Source: Zhihengliuella sp. ISTPL4 (GTDB taxonomy: Bacteria > Actinomycetota > Actinomycetes > Actinomycetales > Microbacteriaceae). Taken from it: a stretch of DNA of 64,000 nucleotides. Positions 27,571 to 36,640 of the stretch are shown one piece after another. The translations under genes and the position numbers were made by a program. The DNA is taken from the NCBI RefSeq assembly GCF_002848265.1, contig NZ_CP025422.1:434001-498000 (forward strand), in the 5' to 3' direction. The notes under the pieces are model-generated. The model was given only the letters and a program-made list of their open reading frames with translations. It was not told the origin of the DNA and searched no databases. Each line of letters begins with the position of its first letter. Within the stretch, counting starts at the first letter, position 1.

Positions 27571-28860
27571 TCAGCGGCAGCCGGCCGCCGCGTCGATGTA
27601 GTTCTGCGGGGGATACCCGTAGGCCCAGACCCCGTTCGCGTCGTCGGTGAAGCCCATGCTGATGGCCCAGGCCGTCGCCCACTTCTCGATGCTGTCCTGC
27701 GTGGACGAGTCGTACATGCCCTCGCACTTGACGCTGATGGCATGGCCCACCTCATGGGCGACCAGCGCGCGGCTGCGTTCGGCGGGCCACTGCTCCGCGA
27801 CCGAGTCCGACAGCTGGATGACCGCGCGCCCCGGATCGTCCCACCACCAGGTGGTGTACCCGCCCATGCTGCCGTTGTACCCGGCGCCGTTGACGACCGG
27901 GGCCCAGTCGAACTCCAGCAGGACGCCGGGCGCGAGAGACCGCGCGAACGCCTCCACCTCGAGCCGGGCGTTCTGCAGCGGACCGGCCTTCTCCGCCAGC
28001 TCCGCGTTCTCGGTCGCTATCACCTGCGCGGCCGCGTTCTGCAGGGTGGCGTAGACGGTGGCGGTCGTGTCATCGACCGTGGTCGCGGCGGTGGCGTCCG
28101 CGGCGGCGTCGCGCAGGGCGATCACGGCAGCGTTGCGGGCGGAGAGGTGCTCGGCCTCGAAGGCGGTCGCCGCGCTTCCGGCCGCTGTGATGACCGCGAC
28201 CCCGCTCTCGGAGACGGCGTTCCGGCCGGCAGCGGCGTCGGTGGAGGCCGTCCTCAGGTCGTGGACGAGGTTCTCCACTCGTTCCCGGTCCGCGTAGAGG
28301 GCGGACGTGGCTCCGTAGAGCTCCCAGAACCACGACGGCTTCTCTCCTTTCGGCGGAGGCGTCGCCGCGGCGACCTTCTCGACCTCGGCGCCGATCGCCT
28401 CACCGTCGGCGACCGCGGACATCAACGAGTCCCAGGCGTCATCCGGCACGGGGAGGCTGGTGTCTCCGGTGTCGAGGATCACGTGTCCGGCGTCGGTCGA
28501 TTCGACGAGTTCCCCGTAGCGGTGGTCGACCTCCGTGCTCTGCGCATGGAAGCTGCGCGAGGCGGTCTCGAACTCGCGCCGGGCGTCGTCATAGCCGAGG
28601 TTCGCCGACACCTGTGCGGTGGCCAGTCCGCCGACCACGACGAACCCGCCCAGGAGTCCGGCGATGACCCTTCCACGAGGGGGACGGCGTCTCCGGGGCG
28701 TCGTATCGGCGGAGGTTCGCGCCTCGACGGGCTGTGACAGCACGGCCGGAAGGCCGTGGCCGCCGTGCGGCGGGCTCTCCGGCGTGACAGGGCCGGAGGG
28801 GAGCGCATCCGTCACGACATATCCATTCGCTCGGGCCTTCCGGTCGGGGACTGCGTGCAT
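27571..28860 (-). CDS. Membrane-anchored HExxH metallopeptidase-like protein
   Basis: 429-aa protein without a recognised family name. A cytoplasmic proline-rich leader with RRRRPPRGR precedes one transmembrane helix (about residues 65-83, VIAGLLGGFVVVGGLATAQV). A long alanine-rich helical, probably coiled-coil region (about 90-290) follows. The outer C-terminal domain contains the zinc-protease motif HEVGH at 369-373 within LVAHEVGHAISVKCEGM and a final cysteine (GCR). Start at ATG 28860; an in-frame GTG 45 nt downstream is possible. The topology puts the putative active site outside the cell. Its substrate is unknown. Confidence 0.75.
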   Translation of the reverse strand: MHAVPDRKARANGYVVTDALPSGPVTPESPPHGGHGLPAVLSQPVEARTSADTTPRRRRPPRGRVIAGLLGGFVVVGGLATAQVSANLGYDDARREFETASRSFHAQSTEVDHRYGELVESTDAGHVILDTGDTSLPVPDDAWDSLMSAVADGEAIGAEVEKVAAATPPPKGEKPSWFWELYGATSALYADRERVENLVHDLRTASTDAAAGRNAVSESGVAVITAAGSAATAFEAEHLSARNAAVIALRDAAADATAATTVDDTTATVYATLQNAAAQVIATENAELAEKAGPLQNARLEVEAFARSLAPGVLLEFDWAPVVNGAGYNGSMGGYTTWWWDDPGRAVIQLSDSVAEQWPAERSRALVAHEVGHAISVKCEGMYDSSTQDSIEKWATAWAISMGFTDDANGVWAYGYPPQNYIDAAAGCR

Positions 28861-28925
28861 CTGCTGTCAGCGTATTGGACGCAGCGCGTCATCGTCGCGG
28901 GGCGGGGGACTGCCAGGATGAGCGC

Positions 28926-29402
28926 ATGGCAGGTGTGACGGTGCGGACCATGACCGCGGACGAGTTCGACGAATGGATGGACGAGATCGCGCGTGCGTAC
29001 GCCCATGAGCAGGTTGCCGCAGGGCGCTGGCCCGCGGACGGGGCGGTGGAGCGGGCGCGTGCCGACAACGCGCGCATGCTGCCGCAAGGGCCGGACACAC
29101 CGCGCATGCTCGTGCTCCGCGGACTCGACGCGGACGGGCGAGCCATCGGCCGCGCCTGGGTGGGGCTCGATCATCCGCGCGGCGCTCCTGGAGTGGCGTT
29201 CCTCTACGACATCGAGGTGGGGGCCGCTCGCCGCGGTGAGGGACTGGGGCGGGGACTGCTCGCGGCGGCGGAGCACGCGGCACGCGCTGCGGGTGCGACG
29301 GCACTCGAACTCAACGTCTTCGGCGGGAACCGGACGGCGATCGGGATGTACGAGACGGCGGGGTACGAGGTCGTCACGCAGCAGATGCGGAAGCAGCTCT
29401 GA
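28926..29402 (+). CDS. GNAT family N-acetyltransferase
   Basis: 158-aa acyltransferase. The acetyl-CoA loop is ARRGEGLGRGLLAAAEHAA, preceded by the beta-strand VAFLYDIEVG and followed by LELNVFGGNRTAIGMYETAGYEVV, a typical GNAT C-terminus. ATG 28926 is chosen because an earlier in-frame start would extend into the divergent promoter. Monocistronic, followed by tRNA-Gly on the other strand. Substrate unknown. Confidence 0.85.
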   Translation: MAGVTVRTMTADEFDEWMDEIARAYAHEQVAAGRWPADGAVERARADNARMLPQGPDTPRMLVLRGLDADGRAIGRAWVGLDHPRGAPGVAFLYDIEVGAARRGEGLGRGLLAAAEHAARAAGATALELNVFGGNRTAIGMYETAGYEVVTQQMRKQL

Positions 29403-29427
29403 GCGAGGGAAGGCTGCGAAGAAGGGG

Positions 29428-29498
29428 AGGGGGTGACGGGAATCGAACCCGCGCAATCAGTTTGGAAGACTGAGACTCTACCATTGAGCTACACCCCC
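29428..29498 (-). tRNA. tRNA-Gly (anticodon TCC)
   Basis: 71-nt cloverleaf on the minus strand. The acceptor stem GGGGGTG pairs with CACCCCC, D-stem GCTC/GAGT, anticodon stem TCAGT/ACTGA with loop CTTCCAA (anticodon TCC), a 4-nt variable loop and T-loop TTCGATT. The CCA end is not encoded. Confidence 0.95.
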
Positions 29499-29592
29499 GG
29501 AACCGGAGTCCGGACTCCATCGATCATAGCGGACGGTCGGGCGTGCTCCGGTCCGTTAGACTCGATGGGGCTGAATCTGCGTGCGGATTCCC

Positions 29593-29666
29593 CGGGGCGT
29601 AGCTCAGCTTGGTAGAGCGCCCGCTTTGGGAGCGGGAGGTCGCAGGTTCAACTCCTGTCGCCCCGA
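29593..29666 (+). tRNA. tRNA-Pro (anticodon TGG)
   Basis: 74-nt cloverleaf. Acceptor CGGGGCG pairs with CGCCCCG, discriminator A; anticodon stem CCCGC/GCGGG with loop TTTGGGA (anticodon TGG); T-loop TTCAACT. CCA is not encoded. It lies 60 nt before the trigger factor gene in the same direction. Confidence 0.95.
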
Positions 29667-29725
29667 CTCGACCCCACGACCTTTCAGCCGCGTCCCGCGC
29701 GGAAACCACAAGGAGACACACCAGC

Positions 29726-31204
29726 ATGGCGAACAGCACCGTCGAGAAGCTGACCCCGACCCGGGTCAAGCTCACCATCACGGTCACCCCGGACGACCTC
29801 AAGCCGAGCATCGCGCACGCGTACGAGCACATCGCGCAGGACGTCCAGATCCCCGGCTTCCGCAAGGGCAAGGTGCCCGCTCCGATCATCGACCAGCGCA
29901 TCGGCCGTGGCGCCGTCATCGAGCACGCCGTCAACGAAGGCCTGGACAAGTTCTTCCGCGAGGCGACCACCGAGCACAAGCTCCGCATCGTCGGCCGCCC
30001 GTCGGCCGAGATCACGCAGTGGCCGAACGAGAAGGACTTCTCGGGCGACCTGCTCGTCGACGTCGAGGTCGACGTGCGCCCGGAGATCGAGCTCCCCGAC
30101 TACGCGGGCATCACCCTCGAGGTCGACGCCGTGGAGGCCGACGAGGCCGCCCTCGACGCCGAGCTGGAGAACATGCGGGCCCGCTTCGGCACGCTCATCC
30201 CCGTCGACCGCCCCGCGGCCAAGGGCGACTTCGTCGAGCTGGACCTCGTCGCCACCATCGACGGCGCCGAGATCGACCGCGCCGAGGGCGTCTCCTACGA
30301 GATCGGCTCCGGTGAGCTCCTCGAGGGCATCGACGACGCGATCGAGTCGCTCACCGCGGGTGAGGACACCACGTTCCGCTCCGCCCTCGTCGGCGGTGAC
30401 CACGCCGGCAAGGAGGCGGAGGTCTCCGTCACCGTCAAGGCCGTCAAGGAGCGCGAGCTTCCCGAGGCCGACGACGAGTTCGCGCAGATCGCCAGCGAGT
30501 TCGACACCATCGCCGAGCTGCGCGACAGCCTGCGCGAGCGCGTCGAGCAGCAGGGCGTCTTCACGCAGGGCTCCGCCGCCCGCGACAAGCTCGTCGAGAC
30601 GCTGCTCGCGCAGATCGAGATCCCGGTCCCGCCGCAGCTCATCGAGGACGAGGTGCACAACCACCTCGAGGGCGAGGGTCGTCTCGAGGACGACGTGCAC
30701 CGCGCCGAGGTGACCGAGGCCAGCGAGAAGCAGTTCCGCACGCAGGTGCTGCTCGACACGATCGCCGAGCAGGCCGACGTGCAGGTCTCGCAGGAGGAGC
30801 TCTCGCAGTACCTCATCCAGTCCGCCGCGCAGTACGGCATGGCGCCGCAGGAGTTCGTCGAGGCGCTGCAGTCCTCGAACCAGCTCCCCGCGCTGGTCGG
30901 CGAGGTCGCCCGGAACAAGGCGCTCGCGATCGCGCTGGGCAAGGTCAAGGTCGTGGACACCAACGGCAAGGCCGTCGACCTCTCCGACTTCGTCGTGACC
31001 GACGACGAGGCCGAGGCCGAGGACGAGAAGCCCGCCGAGGCCGAGGAGAAGCCGGCCGCGAAGAAGAAGGCTCCGGCCAAGAAGGCGGCCGCCAAGAAGG
31101 ACGCCGACGCGGACGAGAAGCCCGCTGCGGAGAAGAAGCCCGCCGCCAAGAAGCCGGCGGCGAAGAAGGCTCCGGCCAAGAAGGACGCCGACACCGCCGA
31201 GTGA
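29726..31204 (+). CDS. tig: Trigger factor, ribosome-associated chaperone/prolyl isomerase
   Basis: 492-aa chaperone that binds nascent chains at the ribosome exit. The ribosome-docking loop is seen in [21 protein letters not shown], the FKBP-type PPIase domain in [14 protein letters not shown] and [20 protein letters not shown], and the C-terminal chaperone arms follow. The last about 55 residues form a Lys/Ala/Asp-rich tail of repeated AKK(A/P) units, absent from E. coli trigger factor. ATG 29726 gives the standard N-terminus and has an AAGGAG site. A strong hairpin follows. Confidence 0.95.
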   Translation: MANSTVEKLTPTRVKLTITVTPDDLKPSIAHAYEHIAQDVQIPGFRKGKVPAPIIDQRIGRGAVIEHAVNEGLDKFFREATTEHKLRIVGRPSAEITQWPNEKDFSGDLLVDVEVDVRPEIELPDYAGITLEVDAVEADEAALDAELENMRARFGTLIPVDRPAAKGDFVELDLVATIDGAEIDRAEGVSYEIGSGELLEGIDDAIESLTAGEDTTFRSALVGGDHAGKEAEVSVTVKAVKERELPEADDEFAQIASEFDTIAELRDSLRERVEQQGVFTQGSAARDKLVETLLAQIEIPVPPQLIEDEVHNHLEGEGRLEDDVHRAEVTEASEKQFRTQVLLDTIAEQADVQVSQEELSQYLIQSAAQYGMAPQEFVEALQSSNQLPALVGEVARNKALAIALGKVKVVDTNGKAVDLSDFVVTDDEAEAEDEKPAEAEEKPAAKKKAPAKKAAAKKDADADEKPAAEKKPAAKKPAAKKAPAKKDADTAE

Positions 31205-31220
31205 TCGGTACGGTCGAGTG

Positions 31221-31253
31221 AAGAGGGCGGGTGCTGCGGCATCCGCCCTCTTT
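31221..31253 (+). terminator. Rho-independent terminator after tig
   Basis: 14-bp stem (AAGAGGGCGGGTGC / GCATCCGCCCTCTT, one G-T pair) with a TGCG tetraloop and a short T-run, 17 nt after the stop. Confidence 0.85.
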
Positions 31254-31276
31254 CTCATCGAGGGAAGGACGACGGG

Positions 31277-31771
31277 ATGACGAGTTGGGACGACCGCATC
31301 GAGCAGGTGTGGGCGGAGGCCTCAGGAGAAGAGGTCGGCGACGAGACGATCGCGCGCATCGACGCCCTCGCCGCCGAGCGGGCTTCGGACGACGCCAGGG
31401 CCGAGTTCGAGCGCGCCGGTGCCCGCGACTCCGCGGGGCGACCGGCGGAGGCCGTGGCGCTGTACCGCCGCGCCCTGGCCCTCGGCCTCGACGAGGAGCA
31501 TCGCCCGCAGTGCGTGATCCAGCTCGCGAGCTCGCTGCGCAACCTCGGCGACTACGACGAGGCGCTGCGCGTCATCCGCGCCGAGGAGGAGATCGCGGCG
31601 GACGGACCCTATCGCGACGCCGTGGCGGTGGTGCATGCTCTCATCCTCGCCAGCGCTGGACGGCCGGCGCAGGGGCTGTCGGTGGCCATCCTCGCGCTCG
31701 TCCCGCACCTCCCGCGCTACCACCGATCCATGACGGCGTACGCGCACGAGATCGCCGGCAGCGACACCTGA
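31277..31771 (+). CDS. Tetratricopeptide-repeat protein
   Basis: 164-aa cytoplasmic protein with two recognisable TPR units: ARAEFERAGARDSAGRPAEAVALYRRALALGL and CVIQLASSLRNLGDYDEALRVIRAEEEI, plus a degenerate third. N-terminus SWDDRIEQVWAEASGEE is typical of actinobacterial TPR proteins of this size. There is no catalytic motif, so a protein-binding role is likely. It sits between tig and clpP1 but the terminator at 31221-31253 separates it from tig. Confidence 0.8.
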   Translation: MTSWDDRIEQVWAEASGEEVGDETIARIDALAAERASDDARAEFERAGARDSAGRPAEAVALYRRALALGLDEEHRPQCVIQLASSLRNLGDYDEALRVIRAEEEIAADGPYRDAVAVVHALILASAGRPAQGLSVAILALVPHLPRYHRSMTAYAHEIAGSDT

Positions 31772-31814
31772 TATGCCGACGGCGAACACGACCTAGGGGC
31801 TGTGCGCGCGCCGG

Positions 31815-31820
31815 TAGATT
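31815..31820 (+). promoter_or_regulatory. -10 box for clpP1-clpP2
   Basis: TAGATT 32 nt before the clpP1 ATG, with GCAGGAG as ribosome site. No ClgR-type palindrome was recognised upstream. Confidence 0.45.
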
Positions 31821-31852
31821 CGAATCACTGAAACACGGAAGCAGGAGCTGAC

Positions 31853-32440
31853 ATGGCTGAACCCCTCGTCGCGACAAGCGTCTTCGACAGGTTGCTGAAG
31901 GACCGCATCATCTGGCTCGGCTCGGAGGTGCGAGACGACAACGCCAACGAGATCTGCGCGAAGATCCTCCTTCTCGCCGCCGAAGACTCCGAGAAGGACA
32001 TCTACCTCTACATCAACTCGCCGGGCGGCTCGATCACCGCGGGCATGGCGATCTACGACACGATGCAGTTCGTGCCGAACGACATCGTCACGGTCGGCAT
32101 CGGCATGGCCGCTTCCATGGGCCAGCTGCTGCTCACCAGCGGCACCAAGGGCAAGCGCTACATCACGCCGAACGCCCGCGTGCTGCTGCACCAGCCGCAC
32201 GGCGGCTTCGGCGGCACCGCGAGCGACATCCAGACCCAGGCGCAGCTCATCCTGTCGATGAAGAAGCGCCTCGCCGAGATCACCGCGTCGCAGACCGGCA
32301 AGCCCGTCGAGCAGATCAACGCCGACGGCGACCGCGACCGCTGGTTCACGGCGGAGGAGGCCCTCGAGTACGGCTTCGTCGACCACATCCGCGAGCACGC
32401 CAGCGACGTCACCGGCGGCGGCGGCACCGGCGTCGAGTAA
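31853..32440 (+). CDS. clpP1: ATP-dependent Clp protease proteolytic subunit 1
   Basis: 195-aa serine protease subunit. Catalytic triad: Ser in GMAASMGQ, His in LLHQPHGG, Asp in the ADGDRDRWF region. [20 protein letters not shown] is the substrate-binding strand. In actinobacteria ClpP1 and ClpP2 assemble into one mixed tetradecamer that is fed by ClpX or ClpC. clpP2 follows after 17 nt. Confidence 0.96.
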   Translation: MAEPLVATSVFDRLLKDRIIWLGSEVRDDNANEICAKILLLAAEDSEKDIYLYINSPGGSITAGMAIYDTMQFVPNDIVTVGIGMAASMGQLLLTSGTKGKRYITPNARVLLHQPHGGFGGTASDIQTQAQLILSMKKRLAEITASQTGKPVEQINADGDRDRWFTAEEALEYGFVDHIREHASDVTGGGGTGVE

Positions 32441-32457
32441 GGATTCGAGAGGACACC

Positions 32458-33099
32458 ATGTACACACCCACGTTCCAGTCCGCCGGAAACCTGCCCTCCA
32501 GCCGGTATGTGCTGCCGCAGTTCGAGGAGCGCACCGCCTACGGCTTCAAGCGCCAGGACCCGTACAACAAGCTGTTCGAAGACCGCGTGATCTTCCTCGG
32601 CGTGCAGGTCGACGACGCGTCGGCCGACGACGTCATGGCGCAGCTCCTCGTCCTGGAGAGCCAGGACTCCGAGCGCGACATCACGATGTACATCAACTCG
32701 CCCGGTGGCTCCTTCACCGCGATGACGGCGATCTACGACACGATGCAGTACGTCGCGCCGCAGATCCAGACCGTCGTGCTCGGCCAGGCGGCCTCGGCCG
32801 CCTCCGTGCTGCTCGCGGCGGGCGCCCCCGGCAAGCGTCTCGCGCTGCCGAACGCCCGCGTGCTGATGCACCAGCCCGCAATGGGGGAGGCCGGACACGG
32901 TCAGGCCTCCGACATCGAGATCCAGGCGGCGGAGATCCTCCGCATGCGCACCTGGCTCGAGGAGACCATGGCCCGTCACACCGGCAAGCCGGTCGAGCAG
33001 GTCAACCGCGACATCGATCGCGACAAGATCCTCTCGGCCAACGAGGCGCTGGAGTACGGCATCGTCGACCAGGTGCTCACCTCGCGCAAGCGCGCGTAG
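32458..33099 (+). CDS. clpP2: ATP-dependent Clp protease proteolytic subunit 2
   Basis: 213-aa partner of ClpP1. Triad residues are in GQAASAASVLL (Ser), LMHQPAMGEAGHGQ (His) and NRDIDRDKILSANEALEYGIVD (Asp). The N-terminal extension (PTFQSAGNLPSSRYVLPQFEERT) is typical of ClpP2. Downstream, a perfect 17-bp palindromic terminator closes the transcript, so clpX is expressed separately here. Confidence 0.96.
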   Translation: MYTPTFQSAGNLPSSRYVLPQFEERTAYGFKRQDPYNKLFEDRVIFLGVQVDDASADDVMAQLLVLESQDSERDITMYINSPGGSFTAMTAIYDTMQYVAPQIQTVVLGQAASAASVLLAAGAPGKRLALPNARVLMHQPAMGEAGHGQASDIEIQAAEILRMRTWLEETMARHTGKPVEQVNRDIDRDKILSANEALEYGIVDQVLTSRKRA

Positions 33100-33111
33100 T
33101 CCGCATCCGCA

Positions 33112-33147
33112 GAGAAGGACGCCCGTCGATCGACGGGCGTCCTTCTC
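33112..33147. terminator. Strong palindromic terminator after clpP2
   Basis: Perfect 17-bp arms (GAGAAGGACGCCCGTCG and its complement) separated by AT, so the practical loop is GATC. It begins 13 nt after the clpP2 stop. Confidence 0.85.
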
Positions 33148-33185
33148 GCGTCTCCGGCGGATGCGCGCGGGAGGATGGCGGGACT

Positions 33186-33209
33186 GCGCATGTGAGCAGA
33201 TGGATGCGC
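33186..33209. promoter_or_regulatory. Candidate operator upstream of the deo operon
   Basis: Inverted repeat GCGCAT-12 nt-ATGCGC; a further ATGCGCG copy lies at about 33163. It sits 44 nt before the regulator GTG. Possible SorC/DeoR binding site, judged from position and symmetry only. Confidence 0.3.
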
Positions 33210-33252
33210 GAACGCTGAATCCGGCCTACCCTGGAGGAGGAAGGAGGACACC

Positions 33253-34188
33253 GTGGAAGAAGATCTGCTCATGGTCCGAGTCGCCGAGCTGTACTACGAC
33301 GAGGACAAGACGCAGGACGAGATCGGTGGTCTCCTGAAGATCTCCCGCTGGAAGGTCGGGCGCCTCCTCACGCAGGCGCGGCAGCGGGGGATCGTTCGCA
33401 TCGAGATCGTCCACCCGCGCGCCCGTCGGCTCGGCCTCGAACGCGAGCTCGTGGAGCGGTTCGGGCTCACTGACGCCGTGGTCGTCCCCTCGCCGGAGGG
33501 CGACGAGGGCACCCTGGAGCGCGTCGCTCAGGCAGCCGCCGACTTCCTGACCGCCCTCCGTCCTGTTCCGCGCACCCTCGGGGTGAGCTGGGGCAAGACG
33601 CTCCGCGCCGTCGCCGAGGCGCTTCCCGACGGCTGGGCGAACGGCGTCACCGTCGTGCAGCTCAACGGCGGTGTCAGCCTCAACCGGCGCTCGGGAGGGG
33701 CCGCGGGACTCGCGGTGACCATCGCCCAGCGCGCCTCCGGCCAGGTCTCCCTGCTGCCGAGCCCCGCGATCCTGGAGCACGTCGAGACGAAGCAGGCCAT
33801 CGAAGGCGACCGCACCGTCGCGGCCGTGCTGGAGGAGGCGGCGGACGCTCAGGCGTTCCTGTTCACCGCCGGACCGTGCGACGCGACCTCCGCCCACGTC
33901 GAGAACGGCTATCTCACGGCCGCCGATGTGGAGGAGCTGGCACGTCGCGGTGCCGTCGGCGACGTCCTCGGGCGCTACGTCGACGCCGAGGGCAACATCG
34001 TCGACCCGCAGCTGGATGCCCGCACGGTCGGCGTCTCGCTCGACCGCCTGCGCGGCGCCGCGCGGGCCATCTTCGTGACGGCGGGCCCCGCCAAGCACGA
34101 CATCGCGCGCACGGTCGTGACCAGCGGCCTGTGCGGGGTCCTGGTGACCGATGAGACCACAGCACGAGCATTGTTGGAGGAACAGTGA
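33253..34188 (+). CDS. SorC/DeoR-type sugar-binding transcriptional regulator
   Basis: 311-aa regulator. The N-terminal HTH (YYDEDKTQDEIGGLLKISRWKVGRLLTQARQRGIVRIEI) is followed by a SorC sugar-phosphate-binding domain (RTLGVSWGKTLRAVAEALP; VVQLNGGV; VFTAGPC-like FLFTAGPCD). This is the architecture of Bacillus DeoR, which senses deoxyribose 5-phosphate. GTG start with two tandem GGAGG sites. It overlaps deoC by GTGA, so the likely targets are its own operon and the ligand is a deoxyribose phosphate (inference). Confidence 0.88.
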   Translation: MEEDLLMVRVAELYYDEDKTQDEIGGLLKISRWKVGRLLTQARQRGIVRIEIVHPRARRLGLERELVERFGLTDAVVVPSPEGDEGTLERVAQAAADFLTALRPVPRTLGVSWGKTLRAVAEALPDGWANGVTVVQLNGGVSLNRRSGGAAGLAVTIAQRASGQVSLLPSPAILEHVETKQAIEGDRTVAAVLEEAADAQAFLFTAGPCDATSAHVENGYLTAADVEELARRGAVGDVLGRYVDAEGNIVDPQLDARTVGVSLDRLRGAARAIFVTAGPAKHDIARTVVTSGLCGVLVTDETTARALLEEQ

Positions 34189-35186
34189 CGACGACAGAAC
34201 TCAGCCGCAGGACGGCGGTGGACGTCCTCGGCGGTGAGCCGGACGACGCGACCCTCCGTCGCTTCCTGCACGGCCTCCCCGGTGTGGACGCCGTCGGGCT
34301 GGAGCAGCGCGCTGCCGGCCTCGGCACGCGCTCCATCAAGACGACGTCGAAGGCATGGGCCCTCGACACGATCATCAAGCTGATCGACCTGACCACCCTG
34401 GAGGGGGCGGACACCCCCGGCAAGGTCCGTTCGCTCGTCGCCAAGGCGAAGAACCCGGACGCGGCGGATCCGTCCACGCCTCGGGTGGCGGCCGTGTGCG
34501 TCTACGGCGACATGGTCGCCGGCGCGGTCGAGGCTCTCGGCAGCCTGCACGGCGACCCCGACGACGGCCTCATCTCGGTCGCTGCGGTGGCCACCGCCTT
34601 CCCGAGCGGCCGGTCCTCCCTCGCGATCAAGCTCGCCGACACCGCGGAAGCGGTGGCCGCGGGCGCGGACGAGATCGACATGGTCATCGACCGCGGTGCG
34701 TTCCTGTCCGGCCGCTACGGTCTGGTGTTCGACCAGATCGCCCAAGTCAAGGAGGCGTGCCGCCGCGAGGACGGCTCGTACGCGTCGCTCAAGGTGATCC
34801 TCGAGACCGGCGAGCTGAACACGTACGACAACATCAAGCGCGCCTCCTGGCTCGGCATCCTCGCCGGCGGCGACTTCATCAAGACCTCGACGGGCAAGGT
34901 GCAGCCGGCGGCGACGCTGCCGACCACGCTGCTCATGCTGGAGACGGTGCGCGACTGGTATCGCGGGACGGGCGAGCGCATCGGCGTGAAGCCCGCCGGC
35001 GGCATCCGCTCCTCGAAGGACGCGGTCAAGTACCTCGTCACCGTCGCCGAGACCGTGGGGGAGGAGTGGCTCCAGCCGCACCTGTTCCGCTTCGGCGCCT
35101 CCAGCCTGCTCAACGACGTGCTCCTGCAGCGCCAGAAGCTCACCACCGGCCACTACTCCGGCCCCGACTACGTCACGATCGACTAG
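34185..35186 (+). CDS. deoC: Deoxyribose-phosphate aldolase, long (eukaryote-like) form
   Basis: 333-aa class I aldolase that splits 2-deoxyribose 5-phosphate into acetaldehyde and glyceraldehyde 3-phosphate. The Schiff-base lysine is K233 in GGDFIKTSTGKVQPAAT. KPAGGIRSSKDAVKYL and the end EEWLQPHLFRFGASSLLNDV resemble animal DERA more than the about 260-aa E. coli enzyme. GTG start. The acetaldehyde produced fits the aldehyde dehydrogenase encoded next. Confidence 0.93.
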   Translation: MTTTELSRRTAVDVLGGEPDDATLRRFLHGLPGVDAVGLEQRAAGLGTRSIKTTSKAWALDTIIKLIDLTTLEGADTPGKVRSLVAKAKNPDAADPSTPRVAAVCVYGDMVAGAVEALGSLHGDPDDGLISVAAVATAFPSGRSSLAIKLADTAEAVAAGADEIDMVIDRGAFLSGRYGLVFDQIAQVKEACRREDGSYASLKVILETGELNTYDNIKRASWLGILAGGDFIKTSTGKVQPAATLPTTLLMLETVRDWYRGTGERIGVKPAGGIRSSKDAVKYLVTVAETVGEEWLQPHLFRFGASSLLNDVLLQRQKLTTGHYSGPDYVTID

Positions 35187-35197
35187 GAAAACCCGAC

Positions 35198-36640
35198 ATG
35201 TCATTCCTGGAATACGCTCCGGCTCCGGAGTCCACGGCGGCGCTGAATCTCAAGGACAGCTACGGGCTGTTCATCGACGGCGAGTTCGTCGACGGCTCCG
35301 GCACGCCCTTCCGCACCATCTCCCCGGCGACGGAGAAGGAGATCGCCGAGATCGCCTCCGCCGACGATGCGGACATCGACCGCGCCGTCGCCGCGGCCCG
35401 GCGCGCCTACGACAAGGTCTGGTCGCGGATGAGCGGTCGCGACCGGGGCAAGTACCTGTTCCGCATCGCCCGCCTCGTGCAGGAGCGCGCCCGCGAGCTG
35501 GCCGTCGCCGAGAGCCTCGACAACGGCAAGCCGATCAAGGAGAGCCGCGATGTGGACGTGCCGCTCGTCGCGTCCTGGTTCTTCTACTACGCGGGCTGGG
35601 CAGACAAGCTCGACTACGCCGGTCTGGGCGCGAACCCGCGTGCGCTGGGCGTCGCCGGGCAGGTCATCCCGTGGAACTTCCCGCTGTTGATGCTCGCGTG
35701 GAAGCTCGCGCCCGCGCTGGCGGCCGGCAACACGGTCGTGCTCAAGCCGGCCGAGACCACGCCGCTGACGGCGCTGATCTTCGCGGAGATCCTGCAGCAG
35801 GCCGATCTCCCCGCGGGTGTCGTGAACATCGTCACGGGGGCCGGGTCGACCGGCGCCGCCCTCGTCCGTCACCCCGACGTCGACAAGGTCGCGTTCACCG
35901 GCTCGACGGGTGTCGGCCGCGACATCGCCCGGGCCGTCGCCGGGACGAACAAGAAGCTGACCCTGGAGCTGGGTGGCAAGGCCGCGAACATCGTGTTCGA
36001 CGACGCGCCGATCGATCAGGCCGTCGAGGGCATCGTCAACGGGATCTTCTTCAACCAGGGCCACGTCTGCTGCGCAGGCAGCCGCCTGCTGGTGCAGGAG
36101 TCGATCCACGACGAGGTCGTCGACCGGCTGAAGAACCGGCTGTCGACGCTGCGTCTCGGCGACCCGCTCGACAAGAACACGGACATCGGCGCGATCAACT
36201 CCGCCGCGCAGCTCGCCCGCATCCGGGAGCTCAGCGACATCGGCGAGGCCGAGGGCGCGGAGCGCTGGACCGCCGACTGCGCGATCCCGGAGCAGGGCTT
36301 CTGGTTCGCTCCGACGATCTTCACGGGCGTCGAGGCCTCGCACCGCATCGCCCGCGACGAGGTCTTCGGTCCGGTGCTGTCGGTCCTCACCTTCCGGACC
36401 CCCGCCGAGGCGATCGCCAAGGCCAACAACACGCCGTACGGTCTCTCCGCCGGCATCTGGTCGGACAAGGGCTCGCGTATCCTCGCGGTCGCCGACCGGC
36501 TGCGCGCCGGCGTCGTGTGGGCGAACACGTTCAACCGTTTCGACCCGTCGAGCCCGTTCGGCGGCTACAAGGAGTCCGGGTACGGCCGCGAGGGCGGTCG
36601 TCAGGGCCTCACCGCCTATCTCAAGGGAGCCGCAGCATGA
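35198..36640 (+). CDS. Aldehyde dehydrogenase family protein (complete)
   Basis: 480-aa NAD(P)-dependent dehydrogenase. Catalytic cysteine C291 in GHVCCAGSR, general-base glutamate in TLELGGKAANIVF, cofactor region PWNFPLLMLAWKLAPALAAGNTVVLKPAE and FTGSTGVGR. The C-terminal FGGYKESGYGREGG is also intact. Lying 11 nt after deoC, it probably oxidises the acetaldehyde released by the aldolase (inference). It overlaps the next gene, a shortened paralogue, by ATGA. Confidence 0.93.
   Translation: MSFLEYAPAPESTAALNLKDSYGLFIDGEFVDGSGTPFRTISPATEKEIAEIASADDADIDRAVAAARRAYDKVWSRMSGRDRGKYLFRIARLVQERARELAVAESLDNGKPIKESRDVDVPLVASWFFYYAGWADKLDYAGLGANPRALGVAGQVIPWNFPLLMLAWKLAPALAAGNTVVLKPAETTPLTALIFAEILQQADLPAGVVNIVTGAGSTGAALVRHPDVDKVAFTGSTGVGRDIARAVAGTNKKLTLELGGKAANIVFDDAPIDQAVEGIVNGIFFNQGHVCCAGSRLLVQESIHDEVVDRLKNRLSTLRLGDPLDKNTDIGAINSAAQLARIRELSDIGEAEGAERWTADCAIPEQGFWFAPTIFTGVEASHRIARDEVFGPVLSVLTFRTPAEAIAKANNTPYGLSAGIWSDKGSRILAVADRLRAGVVWANTFNRFDPSSPFGGYKESGYGREGGRQGLTAYLKGAAA

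Noticed and set aside
27900-28250. Possible gene on the plus strand opposite the HEVGH protein
   Set aside because: The alanine-rich helix of the minus-strand protein creates open frames on the other strand; no ribosome site or domain supports them.
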